A stretch of DNA of 64,000 nt from [Leptolyngbya] sp. JSC-1 (GCA_000733415.1 KL662191.1:526105-590104), one strand, 5' to 3'; counted from the first letter of the stretch, positions 17,832 to 26,485 are shown. Numbers and translations are program-made. Notes: generated by a model from the letters alone, not told the origin.

Positions 17832-19406
17832 TTAGGAACCTGACAGTACAAGCTGGGCTGATTTGGCTTCAATCGGTGCGGTTAGAGCCTCCTCCAAAGC
17901 AGCAACTCCCAGCCGTTCTTCTAGGATCTGCATCACTTCGCGGCCAAAGTCATCTGGATTGCGCTGCCATGCTTCTAAGCAAACTTCGCCAAAGAACGAC
18001 CCCAGCGGTTCCGGATTCCACAGCATCTTGCGCACCGTCCAGGGCGTCAGGTTCATCGGATCGTAGCCGGGTTTGAGAATCTCCTGCTGAAAGGCATACT
18101 GCTCTAGATGCGTGTGGGGTTGCAGCCCAATAAAGAAAATGGCTGGCTCAACCTTGTCGGCTCCAAAAATGCGTTCCAGCTCCCGGTGATAGGCCAGGGT
18201 TTGGCGAATCGTATCGTAGGTTTCGTCGATTACGTTGAACGAGTAGTTGACCGATACTAGATCATTAAATCCAGCAGCTTTGAGGTCGCGACAGTTCTGC
18301 AGCACCGTGCGCAGGTTGTACCCCATCCGCATTTTGCGGACCAATTCTTGGGAACCGCTGGTGATGCCAATTTCAAAGTAATTCATGCCAGTTTTGACCA
18401 TCAGGTCGCACAGCTCTGGCGTCAAGTTGTCGGCCCGAATGTAGGCGGCCCAGTGGATATCGGTCATTCCCGCAGCCAAGATTTTTTGCAGTAACTCTAC
18501 CGCATCGTCAATAAAGCGGCGGGCCGGAATGAACTGAGCATCCGTGAACCAGAAATTGCGCACGCCCCGGTCATAGAGCTGCTGCATTTCCTTCACCACT
18601 TCCTCAGCCGGGTTAATCCGCACCTGTTTGCCTTCCACCACTGTATAGACGCAATAGCAACAGTTGTGGGGACAGCCGCGCTTAGTCTGTACTCCGATAT
18701 AAAAGTCGTTTTCCTTCAGGTAATAGTCAAAATCAGACCAGATGCTGGCAATGTAGTCATAGTTGCAGGCAGTTTTTTCTAGAGGCGTCGGCTGCTCGTG
18801 GATCATGCGCGAACGCGGCTGGGTTGCTCCTACGACATAACAGCGCTGATCAGAAAAGTCTTGACCCTGAATCAACCGCTCCAGCAAAATTTCCCCTTCC
18901 CCAACCGAGACGATGGACCCGGATGGCAAGGAGTTCGCCAACTGCTCATAAAACACGCTGACTGCGCCACCGCCCACTACCAATTGCACCGTCGAGCAGT
19001 AGCGTTTTGCCCGCTTCAGGCCGCGTCGAATCAGACCTAAATTGCGCCATAGTTCGCCGTAGTAGCCCTGAGCAATTCCCAGCAAACCAAGAGCGCCCCT
19101 CAGTTTGGTCAACGGATTGCCAGCATAGAAAAACTCAAAGGTATACTGCAGCGGATTGCCGCCTCGTCCTCCCACAGGAGCGTAAATTTGAATGTCGCGC
19201 CAGGAAAACACAAGCAGGGTAGGGCGGAACTCATCGATGCAGCGATCTAGGGCAGGAGCATAGTCCAAAGGCGGAATTGTGCCCAGATCAAAAATTCGCT
19301 GCTCAAGCGCAGGAAACTGCTTGTGAATATGATCGGCCAGGTAGACAACACCAATTGGAAAAATCGGGTTGCAAGGCAGGCGAACGTAGAGAATTCGGTC
19401 TTCCAT
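17832..19406 (-). CDS. B12-binding-type radical SAM protein
   Basis: 524 residues. The N-terminal 200 look like a cobalamin-binding Rossmann region (FPIGVVYLADHI, then LVVGGGAVSVFYEQL and SVGEGE), and the radical SAM core starts at CPHNCCYC (CX3CX2C, about residue 245). GITSGSQELVRKMRMGY fits the BchE/P-methylase superfamily. Cobalamin use is inferred, since the canonical DXHXXG is not obvious. No neighbour suggests the substrate. It is a complete, core-type cyanobacterial gene to my eye, but I cannot give it a function. Confidence 0.85.
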   Translation of the reverse strand: MEDRILYVRLPCNPIFPIGVVYLADHIHKQFPALEQRIFDLGTIPPLDYAPALDRCIDEFRPTLLVFSWRDIQIYAPVGGRGGNPLQYTFEFFYAGNPLTKLRGALGLLGIAQGYYGELWRNLGLIRRGLKRAKRYCSTVQLVVGGGAVSVFYEQLANSLPSGSIVSVGEGEILLERLIQGQDFSDQRCYVVGATQPRSRMIHEQPTPLEKTACNYDYIASIWSDFDYYLKENDFYIGVQTKRGCPHNCCYCVYTVVEGKQVRINPAEEVVKEMQQLYDRGVRNFWFTDAQFIPARRFIDDAVELLQKILAAGMTDIHWAAYIRADNLTPELCDLMVKTGMNYFEIGITSGSQELVRKMRMGYNLRTVLQNCRDLKAAGFNDLVSVNYSFNVIDETYDTIRQTLAYHRELERIFGADKVEPAIFFIGLQPHTHLEQYAFQQEILKPGYDPMNLTPWTVRKMLWNPEPLGSFFGEVCLEAWQRNPDDFGREVMQILEERLGVAALEEALTAPIEAKSAQLVLSGS

Positions 19407-19745
19407 TGCGGTTGGTATGGCGTAGTTGTAAAGCGAAGAATGGCAGCCCCTTGTAGCTCCAGCAATCCCACAGCATCATTGACACCGATGGGCAGGCTTG
19501 AAGCAAAGTCTTAAGCAAGCGCTTATTTTTTTTCATATAACTTTACGATACCATTGACTTCTACTGGCTGCATCGAGCTTTAGCTAGACCACGCCAAGAC
19601 ACCTTGTAGTGCAGTGTTGAAGTGCCTCTGATCCACAGCGCATGGAGTGCAAACTAAGGTTGGTAGTCGGATTTACAGCGAGCGGGGATCAGGCAGTGTT
19701 AAGGTCTAGAAGTAGTTTTTGTTCCGTAATTACGGCTCCTCTCCT
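19407..19745. other. intergenic, divergent promoter region
   Basis: 339 bases between the radical SAM gene and the DUF1830 gene. Short frames here have no support. An AT-rich stretch near 19525-19555 may hold promoter elements. Confidence 0.45.
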
Positions 19746-20093
19746 ATGGCCCAGATCTTTGATCCTATTCCACCGAATAGCCACGCTTACATGCTGTGTT
19801 GCTACGTCAATGCCACCAGCAAAATCCAAGTTGTTCGCATTACCAACATTCCCAACTGGTATTTCGAGCGGGTTGTGTTTCCAGGCCAGCGCCTTGTCTT
19901 TGAAGCCCTTCCCAGTGCCCACCTAGAAATTCACTCTGGCATGATGGCTAGTGCGATTTTAGCCGACACCATTCCCTGTGAGCGGTTGCGGATTGAAGCC
20001 GAACTAGAAGCTGACTTTGAGATGGAACCTGTGCTCGGTGCTGAGCATGATAGTCCTGCGGAGTCACTTGCTGCCGTTGTGTCAGCCGATTGA
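19746..20093 (+). CDS. DUF1830 domain protein
   Basis: 115 residues from ATG 19746. The core CCYVNATSKIQVVRI-TNIPNWYFERVVFPGQ and LEIHSG is the DUF1830 signature, a small domain confined largely to cyanobacteria and of unknown function. The C-terminal 40 residues are acidic and probably disordered. An upstream in-frame TTG at 19719 is unlikely as start since homologues begin near MAQIFDPIP. Confidence 0.88.
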   Translation: MAQIFDPIPPNSHAYMLCCYVNATSKIQVVRITNIPNWYFERVVFPGQRLVFEALPSAHLEIHSGMMASAILADTIPCERLRIEAELEADFEMEPVLGAEHDSPAESLAAVVSAD

Positions 20094-20532
20094 ATTTGAA
20101 TTGTATCTAGTTGATATGCCCCGTTAAGTTCACCGCCCCCGGGCAACTTGCTCGTTTTGATGGCAATTGTTTGAGAAAACTGTTTTTATTCCAAATTTTC
20201 CCTATTTCATACCTGTCTGCAAGAGTTTCTCTATTTAAGTTGGAGGAACTCTTAATTGTTTTATTGATTGTTTTATTGATTGCTTTTTCAGCCACCTATA
20301 GAAACCTACGGCCCATAGGGTCCATTGCTGAATTTGAGCTGAATTTGGCTGGTAAAGCCCTGTCGGAAGTTAACGATGGCTCAGGTCAAACTCCACAGGA
20401 CTCCACAGTTGATTTGCCTGTTCATCCCTTGGCCTCTCTAAAGCGGTTCCCAATCCGCTACCTTGAAGGTATTCTGAAAGGCGGCCAGTCTTTGGCCAAT
20501 CCTCTCATTTGAGCTGCGATTCGAGTGGCAGT

Positions 20533-21021
20533 ATGCCTCAAGTTGTCTTAGTTCATCCCCAAATTCCACCCAATACAGGCAATATTGCTCGTACCTGTGC
20601 CGCAACCCAAACTCCGCTGCATTTGGTAGGGCCATTAGGATTTGAGATTAGCGATCGTTATCTAAAGCGAGCCGGATTAGACTACTGGCCCTATGTCAAT
20701 CTGACTTATCATGAGTCCCTAACCGACTTCCACAGCCATTGCCAACAGAAGGGCGGACGCTGTCTTGGCTTTAGCACTTCAGGCTCATATAGCTATACCG
20801 ACTTCAAATATCGAGACGACGATTGGTTACTGTTTGGTTGTGAAACTGCTGGTCTGCCGTCTGACGTTTTGCAAGCCTGTGATGCGACGATTTTCATTCC
20901 CATGAGTCAACCCCAGGTCAGGAGTCTCAACCTATCGGTGAGTGTGGCCATTGGTCTGTTTGAAGCAAAAAGGCAGCTCGGTTATTTCCTGGAAGCGAGT
21001 GCCCCCAAACCACCTCGATAG
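20533..21021 (+). CDS. trmL: tRNA (cytidine(34)-2'-O)-methyltransferase
   Basis: SPOUT-family knotted methyltransferase that 2'-O-methylates the wobble base of tRNA-Leu isoacceptors. Motif 1 is HPQIPPNTGNIARTC (residues 8-22); the knot motifs are LLFGCETAGLP (about 100-110) and IPMSQPQVRSLNLSVSVAI (about 121-139), which bind SAM. 162 residues, typical for TrmL. ATG 20533 is used because homologues start right at the first strand; the longer frame from 20509 has no support. Confidence 0.95.
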   Translation: MPQVVLVHPQIPPNTGNIARTCAATQTPLHLVGPLGFEISDRYLKRAGLDYWPYVNLTYHESLTDFHSHCQQKGGRCLGFSTSGSYSYTDFKYRDDDWLLFGCETAGLPSDVLQACDATIFIPMSQPQVRSLNLSVSVAIGLFEAKRQLGYFLEASAPKPPR

Positions 21022-21043
21022 CCCAGCATTATTCTAAGATCTG

Positions 21044-21103
21044 TTTGAACAGCCCCCTACACTGCCCATTCTGGGGGATTTTCCCAAACCGCTGCTGTTC
21101 AAA
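21044..21103. repeat. long inverted repeat after trmL
   Basis: Arms TTTGAACAGC (21044-21053) and GCTGTTCAAA (21094-21103) are perfect complements, with an inner CCCCC/GGGGG pair (21053-21057 with 21073-21077). It could end trmL transcription (GGGGGATTTT) or be a small interspersed repeat; similar CCCC/GGGG hairpin repeats are common in cyanobacterial intergenic DNA. Confidence 0.6.
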
Positions 21104-22161
21104 ATCCCCGCCGGTGGAGAATTATAGCCCTGCGGGCATCCAGCAAAGAGGGCGAATCCAGCGACAAGATCCTAATTGTCCAAGATTGCCGTAACACGGG
21201 TGGATTTATAGGTAGCTACATTGCTCTACTGGTTGGCAGCAGGCTAAATCTGCGCATCTAATTGCTCTATCTCTACCCTAGTCCTCGTGTTTAGTTTCAC
21301 TGGTTATTTTCACTATATTCGTATATGCAAATTTGCTGATTGAGTTGAGTAATTGCAAAGGCGACCAACTATAAGAAGCAAGTGATTAGAATAACAAATT
21401 GCTCGCGTTAATTAATCAAATCAACCTTTTAAACTGGTTCAGGCAAGCCTTATCTCAATTCCGTCTTCTAGATTACTAATTCCTGCAATCTCTTATAAAA
21501 AATTTGTATAACGCAAAAATAGAAATCAATAACTTTAAGTCATATTTTGTTAAATCGCTGGCGAATTCGAAAGATATCGGAACTAGGCCACTTCAAGCCA
21601 CTAGATTGTCAAGTCTGTCAACCGCAAGATCTGTGATAACCAGGTTCGTTTTCTAGGAAAGCTATACAAATTATCAAAGCAATCTTGGCAGAAAATTCTG
21701 AGCGAGTTTTTAGTAAATCGAACGGCGTCAAAGCCTTATAAAGCAAGGATTTCAGCAGCTCCTGAGTCTCCTCTAATCAATTGCCTTTCCAGCTAACTGA
21801 CTTGACGACAATCCAAGGATCAGTTAAACATTAATCTCGATTGTTTTTGTTGCAGCTATCATCCTGCTACAGGTTGATTTGCTAGATTTCGATGGGGTTA
21901 GAAAAACTGCTAATCCCAAGGCTGGGATCAAGTGGGTGCAATCTTTTTCGATTCTTTAAAGGTCAAGTCTTGAATTTTCTGACAACTGGTGTAAGCTTGT
22001 TTAAGTCAAAAAAGCAGGGTAATCTTACCTAGTCCGACCTTAATGATTGTGATCTTGATCTCTGTTCCTAGTGACTAGAGTCACTGACTGGGTTCAAGTA
22101 AATTCAAAAGTTCGATTTGGTTCCAGGATAGTTAAGCGCTGCTCTTTAGGAGGTTATTCTT
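21104..22161. other. long intergenic region upstream of the LysM/M23 gene
   Basis: About 1.06 kb with no open frame worth calling. I looked for the c-di-AMP (ydaO) riboswitch, which precedes some cell-wall hydrolase genes, and did not find its conserved blocks. AGGAGG at 22148-22153 serves the TTG start at 22162. A long 5' leader or an undescribed RNA cannot be excluded. Confidence 0.5.
22070..22085. promoter_or_regulatory. 16-bp palindrome upstream of LysM/M23 gene
   Basis: AGTGACT-AG-AGTCACT is an almost perfect palindrome 77 bases before the TTG start. It may be a dimeric regulator site. No regulator is known to me for this sequence. Confidence 0.3.
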
Positions 22162-24414
22162 TTGAAGCGAGCATTTCTGCGGAAGGTTAAGCCCGTTTCC
22201 TGCTCACTCTGTGTCACTCACGCTGATGTCAATCATGCCAGTGCAAGCCACGTTCAAGCAGGAGATTCTGAGGAGGCTCCATCAGGGGTGAAGCGCCGAG
22301 CACGTACCTCTGCTGCCATGGTTGGTCTGGCATTGTCGATGGGTGCAACCAGTCTGCTGGTTCCTCGCCAAGGGGATAGTGCACAGGCGGCCGAGTCCAA
22401 GATTCCAGAGGCGTCTCCTTCTTCAGTTTCCCAGATGGCAGCTGCCCCTACGTTGGATACTGGACTAACAGTCTCTCCAGCAGTGGGTGAAACCATTGAG
22501 CATATTGTGCGTCAGGGCCAAACTCTACGGCAGGTCGCTGAACGCTACAGGGTAGATATTGAATCGCTCGCGGCTGCGAATGGCCTCACCCCCCATGCGA
22601 GTTTGAAAGCAGGTCAAGTTCTCAAGATTCCGGTTGGTTCTGCAAGTGTAACTGAGCCAAATGCATCTCGTTCTCCTCAGTTGACGGCATTAGCTGATTT
22701 GAACCGCCTGCCTAGCCCTACAGATAGTTCTGTTAGCGGTGCCGACAGCAGAGCCAATCAAGTACGAGCTGAGCGGGATAGAGCGTTAGGCCGTCTGCAG
22801 CAGGAGCGCAATAAGCTCAAAACTAGTCTGGCGGAGTTGCGGCGTGAGGAGTCTGGTACTTTAGTTGCAGGTGTAGAGGGAGTGGCAACTGAGCCGGCAA
22901 AAAGCCCAGATCAGCCTCAGCAAAGCCAGCGTCCAGTTATCACTGAAATGCCTGGCGACTCGGAGCCTAGCCCATCTCCCATTGCGGTTCTACCCAGCCC
23001 GGTGGCCAGCCCATCGGTTCTGGGCAATCAGGTTACCCCAGCACCTAGTCCTGATCTGGACTGGATGCGGGTGAGCCGCTCACTAATTCTGGCTCCCGAA
23101 GCTGCCACAGCGACTGTGCCCTCTGTTCAGCCGTCAGGGCAGCCTGAAGCGAGTTCTCAGGTAAATTCGGCTCAGCCCAGCAGAGCATCAGCGCGACCAA
23201 CTGCAACCCTGCCTGCGGTGCCGCCTGTTCAGATAGCAGCTTCAACCCCCAGCCCTGAGCAGCAGGTTTCATATCGGGTGAATCCAGGTGATACGGTAGC
23301 TCAAATCGCTCGTGCTCACAACATTACTCAGGCGATTCTCATCTCTGCGAATCGCCTCAGCAATCCGAATGTGATTTTTGTGGGTCAGGTCTTGCGATTG
23401 CCAGAATCCCAGCAGGAACAATCCGGCCGTTCCGTAGACCGGCCAACCGTTCCCTCGGTCCTACCGGCTTCGACCGTTTCAGTATCAGCATCTGAGCAGG
23501 CCGAAAAGCTGCCCAGCGTAGTGCCGTCTGTTTCTCAAGCTGACTCGACCGAGGCTCGCACCCTGGCTGCCGTACCTTCCACCATTGCTCCTAGCGGATT
23601 GCCCTCGCTGACTTCCCCGGTTGACGCTTTGCCCGATGCACCGGAAGCAGCCACAGGTCGGAATCCCTATGTGCAGTCCTTGCTCTCGGAAGTGAAGGCT
23701 ATGCGCGAGAAGTTGACGCAGCCGCCTACCACGATTGCAGCTGTGACGACTCCGGCCACTGATACAGCAGAAGCCGCAGCCAGCCTACAAGACGTTAGTG
23801 CAGTTGAGGTTCCAGTGCGGGTCGATTCACGAGCTGCCTCATTGGAACCAGCGACCACTCGTCGGCCCCAGGCGCTGCGAGTAGCTCCTCGCCAAACTAC
23901 GCCAACTGTAGTCGCTGCGGCTCCTATGGGGTCTGAGAATTACGCCCCTCTGCTAGAGCCGATTACGGGCCGGATGGTCTCTCCCGATTTGCCTTCCCTG
24001 CCGAATGCTGACCGTTTTCTGCCGGATGGCATTTTCAAGGGCTACATTTGGCCTGCCCGTGGCGTTCTCACCTCTGGATATGGCTGGCGCTGGGGCAGAA
24101 TGCATCGCGGTATCGATATTGCCTCTGACATTGGCACGCCAATCTATGCTGCCGCTACAGGAGTGGTTGAATACGCTGGCTGGAATTCTGGTGGCTACGG
24201 CAATATGATCGAAATCCGCCATGCTGATGGCAGTATGACTCGCTATGCTCACCTAAACGCCATTTACGTGCAGCAAGGCCAGCGACTCAGCCAGGGAGAG
24301 CAGATTGGTGAAATGGGCAGTACAGGTTACAGCACTGGCCCCCACCTCCACTTTGAAGTTCATCTGCCTGACCAAGGAACGGTCAATCCAATGGCCTACC
24401 TGCCGGCTGAGTAG
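22162..24414 (+). CDS. murein hydrolase, two LysM domains plus M23 peptidase (NlpD/EnvC-like)
   Basis: 750 residues. After a hydrophobic export segment (about 50-75, MVGLALSMGATSLLV) come LysM1 (about 113-157, HIVRQGQTLRQVAERYRV), a Pro/Ser-rich linker with coiled-coil part, LysM2 (about 372-415, YRVNPGDTVAQIARAHN), another linker, and an M23 domain (about 630-745) with zinc ligands H648 and D652 (HRGID) and H730 (HLHFE). LysM binds glycan; M23 cuts peptide cross-links. AGGAGG 8 bases before it fixes TTG 22162 as the start. A fragment of a related M23 gene lies at 29.5 kb. Confidence 0.92.
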   Translation: MKRAFLRKVKPVSCSLCVTHADVNHASASHVQAGDSEEAPSGVKRRARTSAAMVGLALSMGATSLLVPRQGDSAQAAESKIPEASPSSVSQMAAAPTLDTGLTVSPAVGETIEHIVRQGQTLRQVAERYRVDIESLAAANGLTPHASLKAGQVLKIPVGSASVTEPNASRSPQLTALADLNRLPSPTDSSVSGADSRANQVRAERDRALGRLQQERNKLKTSLAELRREESGTLVAGVEGVATEPAKSPDQPQQSQRPVITEMPGDSEPSPSPIAVLPSPVASPSVLGNQVTPAPSPDLDWMRVSRSLILAPEAATATVPSVQPSGQPEASSQVNSAQPSRASARPTATLPAVPPVQIAASTPSPEQQVSYRVNPGDTVAQIARAHNITQAILISANRLSNPNVIFVGQVLRLPESQQEQSGRSVDRPTVPSVLPASTVSVSASEQAEKLPSVVPSVSQADSTEARTLAAVPSTIAPSGLPSLTSPVDALPDAPEAATGRNPYVQSLLSEVKAMREKLTQPPTTIAAVTTPATDTAEAAASLQDVSAVEVPVRVDSRAASLEPATTRRPQALRVAPRQTTPTVVAAAPMGSENYAPLLEPITGRMVSPDLPSLPNADRFLPDGIFKGYIWPARGVLTSGYGWRWGRMHRGIDIASDIGTPIYAAATGVVEYAGWNSGGYGNMIEIRHADGSMTRYAHLNAIYVQQGQRLSQGEQIGEMGSTGYSTGPHLHFEVHLPDQGTVNPMAYLPAE

Positions 24415-24458
24415 GTTCCAGCTCAACCGCATTCGCGATTTCAGTTTGAAGAAATTTA

Positions 24459-24483
24459 GGGGGCAGCGCTGCCCCCTTTGTTT
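24459..24483 (+). terminator. rho-independent terminator of LysM/M23 gene
   Basis: A perfect 18-base palindrome GGGGGCAGCGCTGCCCCC followed by TTTGTTT, 45 bases after the stop codon. Confidence 0.85.
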
Positions 24484-24684
24484 ATTCGTTTCAGCCTCTA
24501 CCTTGAGTCAACCGCAAGCTTCAATTCGAGAAATCCATTCGCCAAACCTGGTCAACAACTCTCGTTCTGTGCTATTTTGATAAAGCTGGAAATTTTGCAC
24601 GCCCTTAACTCTAGTTGGTGCTCACCAATAGCATGATCCGAGATTGAGCGGTTCGAAATTAGTAGTTTGAAGTAAAAAATACAA

Positions 24685-24757
24685 GGCTCAGTAGCTCAGT
24701 GGTTAGAGCAGGGGACTCATAAGCCCAAGGTCGCAGGTTCAAATCCCGCCTGAGCCA
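24685..24757 (+). tRNA. tRNA with CAU anticodon (elongator Met or Ile2), with stem mismatches
   Basis: 73 bases folding as a cloverleaf: acceptor GGCTCAG/CTGAGCC is perfect, D stem GCTC/GAGC, anticodon loop CTCATAA (CAT). The anticodon stem GGGGA/GCCCA has mismatches at both ends, and the T stem GCAGG/CCCGC has an A-C mismatch, three in all. It may be a tRNA-Ile2 (CAU, lysidine-modified), an elongator tRNA-Met, or a partly decayed copy. It marks the left edge of the accessory block. No CCA is encoded. Confidence 0.8.
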
Positions 24758-24895
24758 TTAACGAGAATAAGATGCTATCAGCGCTCCAGGCTATTTTCGA
24801 GGAATTTAAGTTACCTCGAAATAGGTTGGTTTATGCCATAATATGCCCGAAATTTAGCTCAGTGATTGACCGTCGAAATCAACTGGTCTATTCGC

Positions 24896-24923
24896 AAAAA
24901 AAAGACCTGGACGGCACAGGTCT
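24896..24923 (-). terminator. rho-independent terminator of the leftward small-gene operon
   Basis: On the minus strand the stem AGACCTG/CAGGTCT with loop TGCCGTC is followed by eight T. It lies 68 bases after the stop of the gene ending at 24992, which supports that operon and argues against a rightward frame across this spot. Confidence 0.85.
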
Positions 24924-24991
24924 GTTGGTTGAGTACTGCCCCTACGGGGACAGAGAAATTGGTTTTATGCCGTCAAACTCATATAGAAAAA

Positions 24992-25225
24992 TCAGGAATG
25001 TAGCCGTGGATGCAGATGAGTGGCTTTCGCCAGTTCCGCTTCGAGATCTGGCTCCGGCTGCTCAAACATTACAACGAGTGGGCAGCGATTGCCAGTGAAG
25101 CGAATCAGCTGCTGTTTCGTGTGTTCAGCTTCACCACGGGTTCTGTAGCGGCCCATGAGTCGGCTCCTCATATCCGGCAACTTCATCACGATTAACCAAT
25201 TTCCCTCGCCTTTACTGCTGCTCAT
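24992..25225 (-). CDS. small conserved-looking hypothetical protein
   Basis: 77 residues from ATG 25225, overlapping the stop of the preceding gene by 14 bp, a sign of translational coupling. Sequence has a beta-alpha-beta look: WLIVMKLPDM, RYRTRGEAEHTKQQLIRF, CPLVVMFEQ, then an acidic tail. The central part recalls small SPOR-like or sugar-phosphate-isomerase-like folds, but I do not recognise a family. The terminator downstream supports expression. Confidence 0.6.
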   Translation of the reverse strand: MSSSKGEGNWLIVMKLPDMRSRLMGRYRTRGEAEHTKQQLIRFTGNRCPLVVMFEQPEPDLEAELAKATHLHPRLHS

Positions 25226-25475
25226 TGCTGGACTCCTCTGCTTCATTCAAGAAAATTGCGTCCCAAACCTCTTTCTCTAGCGTTTCTCGCTCGGTGGGAC
25301 TGCCGGACATCTCATTGACATGCCATTGCAGGCCATTGTTCAGCAGTACATAGATGGTTCCAGTTTCTCGATTGGTGATGTACCACGCCTCTCGATCCAT
25401 CGCCTGTCTTAGGTGATAGCCCAAGGCATCGAGGCGCGGGTAAATAATTTGTTGGACTTGATCCTCGTAAGTCAT
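25212..25475 (-). CDS. small hypothetical protein, first gene of leftward operon
   Basis: 87 residues beginning MTYEDQVQQIIYPRLDALGY, with a WYITNRETGTIYVLLNNG middle that reads as two beta strands, and an acidic C-terminus. Not recognised. It is divergent from the ribbon-helix-helix gene, and the 117-bp gap between them holds three GTAG(C/A)ACTC repeats, so both may answer to the same repressor. Confidence 0.6.
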   Translation of the reverse strand: MTYEDQVQQIIYPRLDALGYHLRQAMDREAWYITNRETGTIYVLLNNGLQWHVNEMSGSPTERETLEKEVWDAIFLNEAEESSNEQQ

Positions 25476-25517
25476 TTCTATTCCTCATATTCCTCATGCT
25501 GAAGTTCTTAACTGATA

Positions 25518-25579
25518 GTAGCACTCGGTAGCACTCCGAATACCACTTTGTTGTAAAATGTTCTTCAGTAGAACTCCGA
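25518..25579. promoter_or_regulatory. three GTAG(C/A)ACTC(C)GA repeats, candidate operator
   Basis: Copies at 25518-25527, 25528-25539 and 25568-25579, the last touching the ribosome-binding region of the ribbon-helix-helix gene. Tandem direct repeats next to a CopG-like gene are the usual layout of its own operator. Binding is an inference. Confidence 0.5.
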
Positions 25580-25592
25580 GGAATAGAATTAA

Positions 25593-25796
25593 ATGGTTCG
25601 ACACCCCGCTAATCTTGTGCCTGCAAAGATTCCTCGTGTTGCTGTTTATTTATCCGAAGAGGTCAAAGCTGACTTAGAAGCTCTAGCGAATGCTGAGCGG
25701 CGATCCGTATCTCAGATGGCAGCGATATTGATTGAAGAGGCGATTGCTCGTGCTAAAGCAGAGGGCAGACTGAAGCAAGATCAAGAGAATAGCTAG
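25593..25796 (+). CDS. ribbon-helix-helix (CopG-like) DNA-binding protein
   Basis: 67 residues. The beta strand RVAVYLSEEV, then two helices KADLEALANAERR and SVSQMAAILIEEAIARAK, form the classic ribbon-helix-helix dimer unit. Such proteins are antitoxins or plasmid-copy and mobile-element repressors. No toxin follows directly. GAGGA lies 14 bases before ATG. The upstream repeats suggest self-regulation and control of the divergent operon. Confidence 0.85.
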   Translation: MVRHPANLVPAKIPRVAVYLSEEVKADLEALANAERRSVSQMAAILIEEAIARAKAEGRLKQDQENS

Positions 25797-25832
25797 GTAT
25801 CCTGTAGGGTGTAGGACACAGGACAGGAGCTT

Positions 25833-25961
25833 ATGACTACAGAAATTGATTCCCTCACCATCAAAGATTTTGAGTCGCGCTACGGCGTCATCCGGTCAAA
25901 CATCTACAACCGCATCGACGGGTTGAAGCGTAAAGGTATGCAATGGAGCCAGAGAAATTGA
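25833..25961 (+). pseudogene. truncated HTH-type protein fragment
   Basis: 42 codons from ATG 25833 with CAGGAGC before it. The peptide TIKDFESRYGVIRSNIYNRI is a helix-turn-helix-like start seen in longer cyanobacterial regulators, which as I recall continue KGYxMEPEK. Here MEPEKL is present at 25943 but in another frame, so the frame breaks near 25937 and the rest of the gene is missing. I treat it as a remnant, joined to unrelated DNA at about 25960. Confidence 0.5.
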
Positions 25962-25968
25962 AGGACTC

Positions 25969-26443
25969 TTGGCCCCACCCCAGCGGCTAGTCGATTATGG
26001 TCGTGGCACAAAGAACTGGTGTGTAGAGTTCTACTTTCACAAACAGGCTCCGCCGATTCTGTTTCTCTGGCTACCCCTATGGAAACGGCGCGGTCAAGCT
26101 ATTGGACGGCATCGAATCTGGACTGATTGGCAAACCGTTTTGTACTTCGCCCATGTACCAACTGGATTAGGGCAAGCTCAACCCCAGACCGAGTGGCAGC
26201 AGATTCCAAAGGAGAAATGGCCGCGCAAGTATTTGGAGACAAGTATTTGGAGACAAGTATTTGGAGAGTGGTAGAACTAATTGGATTGCTGATTTATTTC
26301 ACGCCAACATAGCCGCCTACCTGGGGTGTAAAGATTCGAGTACGTTGTTGACTGCGGTGGTGGAAGTGGCGCTGATGCGGTGGAAAGCAAAGACGCTAGC
26401 TGAATGTGTAGCAAATTTGGCTGAACTGGCCAGACTGAGATGA
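25969..26443 (+). pseudogene. hypothetical gene frameshifted by a 14-bp triplication
   Basis: The first frame (25969-26274) runs VDYGRGTKNWCVEFYFHKQA, then WPRKYLE into three copies of a 14-bp unit, which shift it to a stop. If only one copy is kept, the frame passes directly into ESGRTNWIADLFHANIAAYL and ends at 26443, giving one protein of 148 residues. I do not recognise the family. TTG 25969 is the first usable start; the true 5' end may be lost at the junction with the HTH fragment. Confidence 0.55.
26227..26268. repeat. 14-bp tandem repeat, 3 copies
   Basis: AAGTATTTGGAGAC at 26227-26240 and 26241-26254, and AAGTATTTGGAGAG at 26255-26268. Since 14 is not a multiple of three, copy number sets the reading frame: one or four copies keep it, three break it. 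Confidence 0.95.
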
Positions 26444-26485
26444 TGACAGTTTTATCAGATTCAAGCTAACCTTGCCTACATCAAT

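Noticed and set aside
20111..20512. 133-codon frame before trmL
   Set aside because: No recognisable fold, poor start, ends right where trmL begins; better read as leader DNA.
21104..22161. c-di-AMP (ydaO) riboswitch upstream of the M23 gene
   Set aside because: Conserved ydaO sequence blocks were not found on reading.
24772..25098. 108-codon rightward frame after the CAU tRNA
   Set aside because: It crosses a strong leftward terminator (24896-24923) and the coding part of a leftward gene; no domain.
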